DNA of 64,000 bases from Micromonospora sp. NBC_01699 (GCF_036250065.1 NZ_CP109199.1:3286001-3350000), one strand, 5' to 3'. Shown: positions 24,201-33,189, counted from the stretch's first letter. The notes: generated from the letters alone by a model not told the origin. Numbers and translations are program-made.

Positions 24201-25631
24201 ATGTCCGGTTATCACGGGGACCACGGGAATCCCGATCACTGCGCAGTACGGCCAACGGGGCGACGATGGCTGCTGGTCAAGGGCCTGGTGGCCGGGGGAG
24301 TGGTGGCGGGAGCGGCCGGTCTGACCGCCCTCGCCCCGGTGACCGGTGACGGCGGCCCGACCGCGCCGCGCCTGGCGCACCTGTCCTCGACCGTCGGCCC
24401 GAGCACCGGGGCGCCAGGGCCAGGGCTCGCCCGGGAATCCGCCCCCACCGGCCCGGATTCGGGTACTGCGGCGGACGGCGGACTGCGCGAGGTGAGGTCG
24501 GTGCCCTGCGACCCGGCGGAACTGGTCGCCGCTATCAACCACGCCAACGCCGAAGGCGGGGGCAACCTCAAACTCGCGGCGAAGTGCACGTACCTGCTCG
24601 CCGGGTACGCGGACGGCGGTGTCGAGGGCGGCAACGACAGGTCCGGCCTACCGGTGATCTACCAACCGATCAACATCGCCGGCGAGGGCGCGACCATCAT
24701 CCGGGACGCGAAGGCCGAGGAATTCCGGTTCTTCACCGTCCGCAACGGCGGCGAACTGAAGCTGACCGACCTCACCCTCGCGAACGGCCGCGCCGCCAAC
24801 GGCGGCAGCATCTCGCTCGACCACGGCGGCACCGCGGTGGTCGAGCGCATCACGGTCGCCGAGAGCGCCGCGCTCGCCCCGGAGGGTGGCGGTGGCGGCA
24901 TCTTCAACGACGGTCACCTCACCGTCGTCGGGAGCACGTTCGTCGACAACAGCGCCGCCGGTTGGGCGGGCCGGGGCGGGGGCCTGCTCAACGGGGGTGT
25001 CCTCACCGTGAAGGGTTCGGAGTTCACCAACAACCGGGCGAACGGGTTCGGCGGCGGCTTCGCCAACTACCAGGGCGCGGCCGACATCAGCGAGAGCACC
25101 CTGAACCACAACACGGCCGGAGAGGGCGGCGGGATCGCGAGCTTCGCCGCCCGGACCAAGGTCTGGGACACCAGGGTCACCGCGAACACCGCCAGGGTCG
25201 GCGGCGGCGTCGCCAACAAGGACGCCACGATCACGCTGCGGAACATGACGATCAGCCACAACAGGTCCGAGGTCACCGGCGGCGGAATCTCCAGCGTCCA
25301 GGGTCTGCTCACCGTCGACGACAGCACCGTCGTGGACAACACCACGGCCGGCGACGGCGGCGGCATCTTCGCCGAGAAGTCGAACGTACTCGTGCGGTAC
25401 AGCGAGAGCAGCCGGAACACCGCGACCGGCCCGGAGTCGAAGGGCGGCGGCGTCTCCGTCGTCGGGGGCCAGGTGTCGCTGTTCAACAGCAGGGTGACCG
25501 GGAACGGTGCCGCTCGGGAGCCGGGCGGTGTGGCCGCGAAGGACGTCGTGGTCAAGGTCGACGACAGGACGGTCATCAGCGGGAACCGGCCCTGCGGCAA
25601 CGGCCCGGAACAGGCTGCCGCCTGCGACTGA
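24201..25631 (+). CDS. Secreted right-handed beta-helix protein
   Basis: A 476-residue exported protein. The N-terminus carries RR before a hydrophobic stretch (GLVAGGVVAGAAGLTALAP), Tat- or Sec-type. A low-complexity Pro/Gly linker leads to about eight coils of a parallel beta-helix with recurring GGG(I/V) turns (EGGGGGIFNDG, WAGRGGGLLNGG, EGGGIASF, VGGGVANKD, TGGGISS, DGGGIFAEK, KGGGVSVVGG), a pattern shared with polymorphic-outer-membrane-type and pectate-lyase-like folds. No catalytic residues of a known lyase are evident, so binding or structural roles are as likely as an enzyme. ATG 24201 follows GGAAGC. A TATAAG hexamer at 24086-24091 is a weak promoter candidate. Confidence 0.82.
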   Translation: MSGYHGDHGNPDHCAVRPTGRRWLLVKGLVAGGVVAGAAGLTALAPVTGDGGPTAPRLAHLSSTVGPSTGAPGPGLARESAPTGPDSGTAADGGLREVRSVPCDPAELVAAINHANAEGGGNLKLAAKCTYLLAGYADGGVEGGNDRSGLPVIYQPINIAGEGATIIRDAKAEEFRFFTVRNGGELKLTDLTLANGRAANGGSISLDHGGTAVVERITVAESAALAPEGGGGGIFNDGHLTVVGSTFVDNSAAGWAGRGGGLLNGGVLTVKGSEFTNNRANGFGGGFANYQGAADISESTLNHNTAGEGGGIASFAARTKVWDTRVTANTARVGGGVANKDATITLRNMTISHNRSEVTGGGISSVQGLLTVDDSTVVDNTTAGDGGGIFAEKSNVLVRYSESSRNTATGPESKGGGVSVVGGQVSLFNSRVTGNGAAREPGGVAAKDVVVKVDDRTVISGNRPCGNGPEQAAACD

Positions 25632-25647
25632 GGTCGGTCCGCACCGC

Positions 25648-26625
25648 TCAGGTGGTGGAGCGCGGGCGGCGGACCTCGTCCGGGTCCCGGTCCGGCCGCA
25701 GCCCGCGCCAGGAGGCGTGCCGGAGCCGCCCATCCGGGGTGACCGTCCGGTAGACCACCTCGCCGACCAGCGTCGGCTCGACCCAGCGGGCGTTCTTGGC
25801 CTCCGCCGAGGGCATCGGTGCGGCGAACGCGGGCCGGTCCCGTTCCAGCCGGCGCAGGCGCTCGCCGAGGTCCGCCAGCATCGCGTCGGTGAAACCCGTA
25901 CCGACGCCGCCGACGAAGACCAGCCCGGCGGGTTCGTTGATCCCGAGCAGCAGCGACCCGACCAGCCCCGAGCGCCGGCCGGAACCGGGCTTGTAGCCGG
26001 CGACCACCACCTCGGTCGTCTGGATCAGTGCGGTCTTGCGCCAGGCCGGTGATCGTCTGCCGGGTAGGTACCTCGACTCGACCCGTTTGGATACAACGCC
26101 TTCGAGCCCCCGGTCGCGGGCGGCGCTCATCACCGAATCCGGGTCACGGTCGAACACCGGCGGAACCGTCACCTGCTGCTCTTGCAGCCCGAGCTGCTCC
26201 AGCTCCGCCCGGCGCTGCGACCACGGCCGGTCGACCAGCCGGGTCCGGTCCAGCCGCAACAGGTCGAAGACCAGGTAGCGCACCGGGGCGGACGCGATCA
26301 GGGACGCGCTCGGTGCCTGTACGTGCATCCGGCGTTGCAGGGCCGAGAAGCTCGGCGCACCGCGGCGGTCCAGGGTCACCAACTCGCCGTCCAACACGCC
26401 GGTTCGGCCACCGAGCAGCGACGGCAGGATCGCGATTTCCGGGTACGCCGAGGTGATGTCCCGGTCGTTGCGGGAGAGCAGGCGCAGTCGTCCACCGCGC
26501 TCGGCGTACGCGACCGCGCGTACCCCGTCCCACTTGAACTCGTACGCCCAGCCGGTCTCGGCCGGTAGGTCACCGGCGGTGGCCAGCATCGGCCGGATCA
26601 GCGCCGGCTGCCCCGTCGCGTCCAT
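25648..26625 (-). CDS. ATP-dependent DNA ligase (LigC/LigD ligase domain type)
   Basis: A 325-residue stand-alone ligase. The nucleotidyl-transferase motif I is EFKWDGVRA with the lysine that takes AMP; motif III (LVFDLL), IV (LEGVVSKR) and V (SPAWRKTAL) follow, then an OB-fold ending in WVEPTLVGEVVYRTVTPDGRLRHASWRGLR split over the C-terminus, typical of bacterial LigD ligase domains. There is no polymerase or nuclease domain and no Ku gene nearby, so it is a solo ligase for repair rather than a complete NHEJ operon. ATG 26625 (MDATGQPALIRPML) suits the family; upstream in-frame sequence is not conserved-looking. Confidence 0.9.
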   Translation of the reverse strand: MDATGQPALIRPMLATAGDLPAETGWAYEFKWDGVRAVAYAERGGRLRLLSRNDRDITSAYPEIAILPSLLGGRTGVLDGELVTLDRRGAPSFSALQRRMHVQAPSASLIASAPVRYLVFDLLRLDRTRLVDRPWSQRRAELEQLGLQEQQVTVPPVFDRDPDSVMSAARDRGLEGVVSKRVESRYLPGRRSPAWRKTALIQTTEVVVAGYKPGSGRRSGLVGSLLLGINEPAGLVFVGGVGTGFTDAMLADLGERLRRLERDRPAFAAPMPSAEAKNARWVEPTLVGEVVYRTVTPDGRLRHASWRGLRPDRDPDEVRRPRSTT

Positions 26626-26810
26626 TTTTCGAGCATGGTCGAAACCGGGTGTGCTTGGGGCGGATTTGCGGCATGTGAGAACCTCTTCGGCTCGGGTCAG
26701 CCGCCGTGCCACTCCGCGCCAGTGCGCGTACGTCGGCGGCGGTAACCACGCTCTCACCGTAGCCGTGGGTCCCGGTTCTTCCCGACCGCACCGGCCCTGA
26801 AACGGCGTCG

Positions 26811-26843
26811 GACCGGTGGTCGCCAATTCGGCGACCACCGGTC
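26811..26843 (-). terminator. Terminator hairpin after the DHA2 transporter gene
   Basis: Perfect 14-base stem (26811-26824 with 26830-26843), loop AATTC, about 50 bases beyond the transporter stop on the minus strand. Confidence 0.75.
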
Positions 26844-26895
26844 CCGGTTTCCCGCCGGGCGGCGCGTCGATCGATCCGGCGCCGGGCGGGGAACC

Positions 26896-28479
26896 TCAGT
26901 GGATCAGCACCGGGGTCGCCGCCCGGTCGACGCCGTCCCCGCCCTGGTCGTCGAGCAGGTGCGACACCTCACGCTTGCGGGGGAGGAATGCGATCGGGAT
27001 GAAGGTCGCCAGTACCAGCGCGAAGCCGACCCAGAACGTCGTGGCGAACGAGTCCGCCACGAATTCCAGGCCGCGCTGGATGACCGACGGCTCGACCGGC
27101 AGTTGGCTGCCGTGCTGGCTGGCGATCGCCGCGCCGGCCTCGGTGATCGGCTCGCCGCTACGCGGGTCGGTCAGGCCCGGGATCGGGTCCGACCCGTTGA
27201 GCTGGCTGGTGAGGATCACCGACATGATCGCGGCACCGATCGAGCTGCCGATCTGCTGGAGGATGTTCACCAGCGTGGAACCGCGCGCCACCTCGTGGTT
27301 GGTCAGCGTACGCAACGCCGACGTCATGATCGGCATCATCGTGCCGCCCATGCCGAGGCCCATCACGAACAGCGAACCGCACAGCAACCAGTACGAGGTG
27401 TCCGTACCGACCTGGGTGAACGCGAAGAACCCGGCGGCGATGAGGGCCATCGCGAACGGCACGGTACGGCCGATCGGAATCTTGTCGGCCAGCATGCCGG
27501 CGATCGGCATCGTGAGCATCGCGCCGATGCCCTGCGGCGCCATCAGCAGACCGGCCTTCAGGGTGGACTCGCCGCCGACCTGTAGGAAGTAACTCGGGAA
27601 CAGCAGCCCGGCGCCCATGAACGCGATGATGAACACGAACAGCGAGATTGACGCCACGCTCAGGTTGCGGTTGCGGAACAGTCGCAGGTCGAGCAGCGGG
27701 TGCCGTGGCTTGAACGAGTACAGGACGAAGCCGACCAGCAGGATGGCGCCGGCCAGCATCGTGGACCAGACCTTGGTGGCGGTGATCGTGCCGGTCTCCG
27801 GTAGCGACGAGACACCGTAGAGGAACAGGGCGAGACCCGGCGAGAGCATCAGCATGCCGATGAAGTCGAACGACTCGGACGGTTCGGCACTGTCCTTCGG
27901 TAGCGCGAAGAGGGCGTACACGAGCGCGACCGCGCCGATCGGGACGTTGATCAGGAAGATCCAGTGCCAGCTCGCCGCGTCGATCAGCCAGCCGCCGAGG
28001 ATCGGTCCGCCGATCGGGCCGAGCAGCATCGGAATGCCGAGGACCGCCATCAGTCGGCCGATTCGCGCCGGGCCGGCCGCACGGGTCATGATCGTCATGC
28101 CGAGCGGCATGAGCATGCCACCGCCCAGGCCCTGGAGCACCCGGTACGCGATGAGTTGACCGATCGAGTCGGCGGTGGCGCAGAGCGCCGAGCCGAGCGT
28201 GAACAGCAGTAGGGCGAGCATGTAGAGCCGCTTGGTGCCGAACCGGTCGGCGGCCCAGCCGCTGAGCGGGATTACCGTGGCCAGTGCCAGGGTGTAGCCC
28301 GTCATCGTCCAGGCGACCTCGGCGTACGTGGCGTCGAACTCGGTCTGGAAGGTCGGTAGTGCAACGCTTACGACGGTAATGTCGAGGATCGACATGATTG
28401 CGCCGAGTACGACCACTCCGGCGATCTTGAGGACGGCGGCGTCGAGTTTTGCGGGCGCCGCAACGGCTTGATTGGTCAC
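26896..28479 (-). CDS. DHA2-family (EmrB/QacA) MFS drug exporter
   Basis: A 527-residue proton-coupled exporter with 14 predicted membrane helices. Motif A appears as GWAADRFGTKRLY, the DHA-specific motif C region as GIPMLLGPIGGPILGGWLI, and the DHA2 N-terminal signature as LDITVVSVALP. A long loop with SQLNGSDPIPGLTDP precedes the last helix, typical of EmrB-like members. GTG 28479 is preceded by GGAGAG. No TetR or MarR regulator adjoins it. Could serve antibiotic self-resistance, but there is no link in the sequence to the distant polyketide cluster. Confidence 0.94.
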   Translation of the reverse strand: MTNQAVAAPAKLDAAVLKIAGVVVLGAIMSILDITVVSVALPTFQTEFDATYAEVAWTMTGYTLALATVIPLSGWAADRFGTKRLYMLALLLFTLGSALCATADSIGQLIAYRVLQGLGGGMLMPLGMTIMTRAAGPARIGRLMAVLGIPMLLGPIGGPILGGWLIDAASWHWIFLINVPIGAVALVYALFALPKDSAEPSESFDFIGMLMLSPGLALFLYGVSSLPETGTITATKVWSTMLAGAILLVGFVLYSFKPRHPLLDLRLFRNRNLSVASISLFVFIIAFMGAGLLFPSYFLQVGGESTLKAGLLMAPQGIGAMLTMPIAGMLADKIPIGRTVPFAMALIAAGFFAFTQVGTDTSYWLLCGSLFVMGLGMGGTMMPIMTSALRTLTNHEVARGSTLVNILQQIGSSIGAAIMSVILTSQLNGSDPIPGLTDPRSGEPITEAGAAIASQHGSQLPVEPSVIQRGLEFVADSFATTFWVGFALVLATFIPIAFLPRKREVSHLLDDQGGDGVDRAATPVLIH

Positions 28480-28904
28480 GTAACTCTCCGGGTCCAGTTG
28501 GCCGGTGGGGAGATGCCGACGCAGTGCACGTCAACCTGCGTAGGTCGGGGTGGAAGCCAACGGCCATCCAGCCGTGCGGACGCCAGTTTCCAGATCCAGC
28601 ATCACAGGGTCACCCGCTCGCACGGCCATCCCCGCGCGAAGACGTGTGCTAGCTCACCCTGTCCCCAGTGGACGGTGTGGCAACCGGCACCGGTACCCAC
28701 GCGTACCGTCGATCGAGCCGGCCGGCCGCGTCGCCGATCGTCAACCGAGCGGAACGACGACGGTCGTCACCGCCGTGCTCGCCGTCGGGTCGGGGCCGGC
28801 CGCAGGGTCGCGGCCAGGTCGGCATCCGGTTCGGCCATGGCCGGACTCCTGTCCGAGGGGTGGTCCCGTGGGCAGGTCCAGCATCGCCGCCACGCGTACG
28901 ACGA
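28480..28904. other. Intergenic stretch without a gene
   Basis: About 425 bases between the transporter start and the hydrolase stop. Frames on both strands are antisense-type shadows or arginine/proline-rich strings with no family content. It must hold the transporter promoter; no clear hexamer pair or operator stands out. Confidence 0.6.
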
Positions 28905-29768
28905 TCACGGCCGCGGGTCGGTCGTCCGTACCCGTCGGAGGAACCCGGCGACAAGGTCCCCGCAGCGGTCCGGGTCGTCCACGAACGGCCAGTGCCCGCT
29001 GCGGTCGAGGACCACCACCTCCGCGTCCGGGAACGTCTCGCGCTGCTGCCGGGCCAGTGTCTTCGGCAGGTACGGGTCGTGTGCGCCCCACAGCACCAAC
29101 GCCGGTCGGTTCAACGGCCGCAACGCGGCGGACAGTCGCCTGCTCGGGGTCCCGATGTCGATCGCCGACCGGTAGAGCCGCAGCACCGCCGCTCGGGTCC
29201 CCCGGTCGAAGTCGTCGTACATCCGGTCGGTGAAGTCGCGCGGCAGCCCGCGCGGGTTGCCCTGCCTGAGCAGGGCCCGGAACGCGGGCCCGGTGGTGGC
29301 GGCCATGAACAGTTCGCCCAGTCCGGGTGTCTGCCAGATCCGGGCCAGCCGGTGCCAGCGGTAGTCCACCAACAGCCCGGTGTCGGCGAGTACGACGCTG
29401 GCGAACCGGGCCGCGTCGGTTGCCGCCCAGGCCAGGCCCCACAGCCCGCCGAAGTCGTGCAGCACGAGATGTGCGCGTTCGATGCCGAGCTGGTCGAGGG
29501 CGGCGGCGACGAAGGCGGCGTGGTTGTCGACGTCCTGCGGGAAGTCCGACGGCTTGTCGGCCTGGCCGAAGCCGGGCGCGTCCCAGGCGACGGCGCGGCT
29601 GAAGCCACCCACCCGGCCCAGCAGGCCGAGCCAGTCGGCGCCGGAACCGGGGTTGCCGTGGAGGAAGACGACGGCCTCCCGGTCGTCGCCCGGCCCGACC
29701 TCACGGACCGGCGTGCGGATACCGTTGACCGTCATCCGCCAGGTGCGCGGTTCGACCCGACTGCTCAT
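28905..29768 (-). CDS. Alpha/beta hydrolase, haloalkane dehalogenase/epoxide hydrolase-like
   Basis: A 287-residue cytoplasmic alpha/beta-hydrolase whose predicted nucleophile is aspartate (LVLHDFGGLWG), not serine, as in haloalkane dehalogenases and epoxide hydrolases. The oxyanion loop HGNPGSGADWLG matches that group (HGNP), the general base is His in RSGHWPFVDDPD and a likely acid is Asp in WGAHDPYLPK. ATG 29768 (MSSRVEPRTW) follows an AAAGGTG ribosome site; in-frame sequence up to 29891 is upstream of it. Halide-binding tryptophans cannot be assigned by eye, so dehalogenase versus epoxide hydrolase is open. Confidence 0.87.
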   Translation of the reverse strand: MSSRVEPRTWRMTVNGIRTPVREVGPGDDREAVVFLHGNPGSGADWLGLLGRVGGFSRAVAWDAPGFGQADKPSDFPQDVDNHAAFVAAALDQLGIERAHLVLHDFGGLWGLAWAATDAARFASVVLADTGLLVDYRWHRLARIWQTPGLGELFMAATTGPAFRALLRQGNPRGLPRDFTDRMYDDFDRGTRAAVLRLYRSAIDIGTPSRRLSAALRPLNRPALVLWGAHDPYLPKTLARQQRETFPDAEVVVLDRSGHWPFVDDPDRCGDLVAGFLRRVRTTDPRP

Positions 29769-29940
29769 CGGACACCTTTCTGGCGCAGCCCGGCGGCCGC
29801 CGCTGGTATCGCCAGGGTTGTCGCGTGGCGGGAAGGTAGCACCGCGTGCGGTCGCGTCGACGTCCCGCAGGACATTCCGTAGATCGACCAACTTGAGTGT
29901 GTTGCCCCTTGTTGTGTCGCATTACGCCGGGCCCGAGAGG

Positions 29941-30059
29941 CGTCCCGGTTGGCGCTGCGTCCCGGTTGGCGCTGCGTCCCGGTTGGCGCTGCGTCCCGGT
30001 TGGCGCTGCGTCCCGGTTGGCGCTGCGTCCCGGTTGGCGCTGCGTCCCGGTTGGCGCCG
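29941..30059. repeat. 17-bp minisatellite, seven units
   Basis: Unit CGTCCCGGTTGGCGCTG repeated head to tail from 29941; the first six are identical, the seventh ends GCCG, and a decayed eighth (CGTCCCGC…) starts at 30060. Seventeen bases is not a multiple of three, so the array is not an in-frame protein repeat. It lies upstream of the methyltransferase. Confidence 0.95.
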
Positions 30060-30100
30060 CGTCCCGCTTTCGGTGGCGATGGGTGAGCGTGACCTTGTCG

Positions 30101-30141
30101 AGTGGGCGCGTGCCCACTATGGTGGGCGCGTGCCCACTACA
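30101..30141. repeat. Two tandem 20-bp palindromic units overlapping the methyltransferase start
   Basis: AGTGGGCGCGTGCCCACT (30101-30118) has seven-base arms around GCGT; a second copy sharing GTGGGC…GCCCAC follows at 30122-30137. The second overlaps the GTG start at 30130. The spacing and symmetry suggest operator sites or a hairpin pair at the 5' end of the transcript. Confidence 0.75.
30118..30123 (+). promoter_or_regulatory. Candidate -10 of the methyltransferase gene
   Basis: TATGGT sits at the junction of the two palindromes, 6 bases before GTG 30130, giving a leaderless layout with the -10 flanked by putative operators. Confidence 0.4.
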
Positions 30142-30951
30142 TCGCCGAGTGCCGCCCCGGACGGGGCCGACCTCCCGCCGTATCGCCACCGCGGGGTGGC
30201 CGAGTCGTTCGGCGTCGACCCCGGCCGGTACGACCGCACCCGGCCCGACTATCCCGACGACCTGATCCGGCGGATCGCCGCCAGCAGTCCGGGGTCGGAG
30301 GTGCTCGATGTCGGTTGCGGCACCGGCATCGCGTCCCGACAGTTACAGGCCGCCGGCTGTGCCGTCGTCGGCGTCGAACCCGACCCGCGGATGGCCACCT
30401 GGGCGCGCCAACGTGGCCTCGCCGTCGAGATGGCGACGTTCGAGAGCTGGGATCCGGCCGGTCGGACGTTCGACGCGGTCGTCGCCGGCCAGACCTGGCA
30501 CTGGGTCGACCCGGTGGCCGGTGCCGCGAAGGCGGCCGAGGCGTTGCGGCCGGGCGGCCGGTTCGCCGCCTTCTGGAACGTCGACCAGCCGCCGGCCGAC
30601 CTCGCGGAGGCGTTCGCCGAGGTGTATCGGCGGGTGCTGCCGGACTCGCCCATGACCGGCCGGATGCGGGCGGTCGGCCCGGACGCGTACGACCCGTTGT
30701 GTGCGACAGCCGCCGACGGGATCCGGCAGACGGGCGCGTTCGGCGAACCCGAGCGGTGGCGGGACGACTGGCAACGCACGTACACCCGCGAAGCCTGGCT
30801 GGATCTGCTGCCCACCCAGGGGCTGCACACCAACCTCCCGGCCGCGACACTCGACCGACTGCTCGTCGGCGTCGGAGCCGCGATCGACGCGGTGGGCGGC
30901 AGCTTCCCGATGCGGTACACCACGGTGACCGTCACGGCGACGCGCTCCTGA
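30130..30951 (+). CDS. Class I SAM-dependent methyltransferase
   Basis: A 273-residue methyltransferase with a Methyltransf_11-like domain: motif I VLDVGCGTGIASRQL, acidic loop VVGVEPDP, motif near FDAVVAGQTWHWVDP, and post-III LRPGGRFAAFWN. The sequence resembles the DUF/ubiquinone-like small-molecule methyltransferases in which YDRTRPDYPDDLI precedes motif I. GTG 30130 (VPTTSPSAAP) is chosen from the -10 spacing; the frame remains open upstream through the minisatellite but that is not protein-like. Substrate unknown. Confidence 0.88.
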   Translation: MPTTSPSAAPDGADLPPYRHRGVAESFGVDPGRYDRTRPDYPDDLIRRIAASSPGSEVLDVGCGTGIASRQLQAAGCAVVGVEPDPRMATWARQRGLAVEMATFESWDPAGRTFDAVVAGQTWHWVDPVAGAAKAAEALRPGGRFAAFWNVDQPPADLAEAFAEVYRRVLPDSPMTGRMRAVGPDAYDPLCATAADGIRQTGAFGEPERWRDDWQRTYTREAWLDLLPTQGLHTNLPAATLDRLLVGVGAAIDAVGGSFPMRYTTVTVTATRS

Positions 30952-31216
30952 GCCATCACCTCGCCCGGCTCGATGCGACAGACAGCCGCGGGCCGGCACG
31001 GTCACCGGCAGACCCGAGCCGGCGAGGAGGTTGCTCGCGGTCAGGGGCGGGAGGTCCCGTCGCGGAGGTGTCCCACGATCGGCGCAACTACGTAAAGTCT
31101 CGCTTCGCTCGCGCGTCGTAGTGGGTTCGGTCTCGGAGGCCGCATAGCCTCCATCGACGCCAGCTTTTGGCGGCCGTCATCGCCCCGACCCCACCACGCG
31201 ACGAGGGAGAGTACCT

Positions 31217-32188
31217 GTGCGGGACACCACCGATTCTCCGGAACACGCGACACCGCCGGCGACCGCCGAGATGACAGCCGAGGCCATCGACGCCGTCCTG
31301 GCCGACCTTGCCGAGGTAAGCGACCTTCTCGTCGCGGAATGCGCCGCCGCCCACCGTGAACTCGACGAACGTAACGACGAGGACGAGCGGTGGCTCACCC
31401 GGGGCGCGCATGCCGCCGGCCAGCGCAGCTGTCCGCACCCGAAACGGGCGCTCACGTCGCTGCGCCTGACCCACGCGATCCACCACGCCCGCCACTTGCG
31501 ACGGTCCAGCCGCGAACTCGTCGCATGGTGGGCGGACCTGGCGACCTATGTCGCGCTGTCCACCGCGGCCGGCGAACCGATCAATCCCGTGCGCGCGGCC
31601 GGTGCCGATCCCAGCGCCTATCTGGAGGATGAGGAACTCCGTCACCTCCCGGGACCGTCGGAGGAGGTCAGGACGTTGGCCCGACTCGCGGCCTTCTTCG
31701 TGGACACGCCCCAGAACCTGGGAGCGATCGCCGACGCCCCTCGCCTGGACGCGCGGGAATTCGCCGCACGGGCGGGACTCGCCCTGCAACGCTCGGCGAC
31801 GGGCGACGTGACCGTCGTCGATGACCCGTTCCCGGATGCCCGGATGCGTCGGATGTGGGGTGACACCTGGATCGACCACCAGATGCCCCTGCTCCTGCCC
31901 TCGGACGAACTCGCCACGGCGTTCACCAACGGCGGCGTTCCGGCCACCGTCGTCGACGCCATCCGGACCGCCAGCCTGGCGGTGGACGAGGTCCTTGGCG
32001 CCGCATATCGGATCGCACGGCTCAGGGACGTCGACTCCGAGGAATGCGAACCCGGACTGAGCGCGGAGGAGGAGGCACTGTGGGCGTACGTGGATCGGTC
32101 GACCGACGTCCTGGCGGAGTACGCCCGGACCCTGACCGACCACCTGCCCGCGATCCGTACGGCGGCACGGCAACGCATCCGGCGTTGA
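31217..32188 (+). CDS. Protein of unknown function
   Basis: A 323-residue, mostly helical, soluble and acidic protein starting at GTG 31217 after a GAGGGAGA ribosome site. I do not recognise the family. There is no signal peptide or membrane helix. A basic patch (SCPHPKRALTSLRLTHAIHHARHLRRSSREL, residues about 75-105, shown here only by its ends SCPHPKR and RRSSREL) lies near the N-terminus, followed by regularly spaced hydrophobics suggesting a helical bundle. Convergent with the small lipoprotein gene, 7 bases apart. Confidence 0.65.
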   Translation: MRDTTDSPEHATPPATAEMTAEAIDAVLADLAEVSDLLVAECAAAHRELDERNDEDERWLTRGAHAAGQRSCPHPKRALTSLRLTHAIHHARHLRRSSRELVAWWADLATYVALSTAAGEPINPVRAAGADPSAYLEDEELRHLPGPSEEVRTLARLAAFFVDTPQNLGAIADAPRLDAREFAARAGLALQRSATGDVTVVDDPFPDARMRRMWGDTWIDHQMPLLLPSDELATAFTNGGVPATVVDAIRTASLAVDEVLGAAYRIARLRDVDSEECEPGLSAEEEALWAYVDRSTDVLAEYARTLTDHLPAIRTAARQRIRR

Positions 32189-32195
32189 CGGCCGC

Positions 32196-32636
32196 TCAGG
32201 TGAGGGTGAAGTTGACCGTCGAGGTCTGCCCGACCGTCACCGTGGCCGGCTGTGGTGCCGCCCGGCCCGAGATCGAGGTGCCCCCGGTCCGGATGTGGAA
32301 CTCGTAGCGGCCCGGCTCCAGGTTCCACTGGAAGACACCCTTGGCGTCGGTGGTGACGACCAGCTCGGGGACGGGTTTCGCCGGTTTGTCCGTTGACTTC
32401 ACCTCGATCCCCACGCCGGGCACCGGGGAGCCGTCGGCGCGGGCGACGGTGCCGGTGACCATGCCCCGGTTGCTCGCCCGGCTGGGATCGGCCGGCGGAT
32501 GGGTCGCGGAGACCGGAGTGTCGCCGCCGGGTCCGCCGGGCAGGCCGGGCGAGGTGGACGAGGGCTGGCCGCAGCCCGTCAGTACGGCGACGGCGAAGAG
32601 TGCCGAGACGAGTACGCGAGCAGGGGTTGGCCGCAT
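32196..32636 (-). CDS. Small lipoprotein with carboxypeptidase-regulatory-like domain
   Basis: A 146-residue protein: signal peptide with lipobox VLTGC, a Ser/Pro/Gly linker of about 35 residues, and one beta-sandwich (MVTGTVARADGSPVPGVGIEV … TTDAKGVFQWNLEPGRYEFHI) of the CarboxypepD_reg/transthyretin-like type. It would be tethered outside the membrane. The domain usually mediates binding or stability, and no enzyme is attached here. Confidence 0.8.
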   Translation of the reverse strand: MRPTPARVLVSALFAVAVLTGCGQPSSTSPGLPGGPGGDTPVSATHPPADPSRASNRGMVTGTVARADGSPVPGVGIEVKSTDKPAKPVPELVVTTDAKGVFQWNLEPGRYEFHIRTGGTSISGRAAPQPATVTVGQTSTVNFTLT

Positions 32637-32823
32637 TACTGGCTCCTTATGGCGATCTAGGCAGTCTGACGTACACGCGGTCGCCCCGGCTCCGTCGTCA
32701 ATACCGACAGTAGGGCAATGACTACAACCCGACAGGTGAACGGGTGGGTCGGAGGAATGACCGGTACGTCCCGATCACGCCGTAGTCGTATGCCTCGTCA
32801 CCACTCGCCGCGTCTCGGTTTCC

Positions 32824-33189
32824 TCATGCGTCCGTCGCCGGCCCGAGGATGCCGACCATGGTGCGCGCGACGATGAGCTCGAACTGGTCCTGCTCGGCCG
32901 TGATTCCGGTCGGGTCCCGGCTGATGGCCCGAGCGAGGCGCGGATGCCGTCCCTGGGCGGCGACGTGTCGCAGGGCGAGGGCGTGTTCGACCAGGTCGAG
33001 GGAGTTCGGGCCGATGCCGGGCTGGCCGGTCACGAGGGGAACCAGCCACGGGTGACGGCGCGTGATCGTACGGGTCTGCCGGGCGAGGTCGACCAGGTCC
33101 GCGAGCCAGTCGTCGCTGGGCGGAACCAGTTCGTACTCCCCGGCGACGGCGTCCACCATGAGGTCGACGAGTTCGTCGCGGGTCGCAAC
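32824..33189 (-). pseudogene. TetR-family regulator, C-terminal fragment only
   Basis: The 121 codons from VATRDELVDLMVDAV onward match the ligand-binding C-terminal domain of a TetR/AcrR regulator (DWLADLVDLARQTR, RHPWLVPLVTGQPGIGPNSLDLVEHAL). The DNA-binding helix-turn-helix that should precede this point is absent; upstream in-frame residues are unrelated. The break falls near 33190, immediately before a glycosyltransferase remnant on the other strand. Read as a truncated gene without DNA-binding function. Confidence 0.75.

Larger units (their letters stand above)
29769..30129. other. Intergenic region with minisatellite and palindromes
   Basis: Divergent promoter region for the hydrolase and methyltransferase genes. 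It contains the 17-bp tandem array and two 20-bp palindrome units listed separately; no further gene is seen. Confidence 0.65.

Noticed and set aside
29941-30141. Tandem repeats considered as a CRISPR array
   Set aside because: Units are contiguous 17-mers without spacers and no cas genes are present.
31087-31122. ACTACG…CGTAGT inverted repeat considered as a terminator
   Set aside because: Six-base arms around a 24-base centre with no further pairing; too weak, and it lies upstream of a gene rather than after one.
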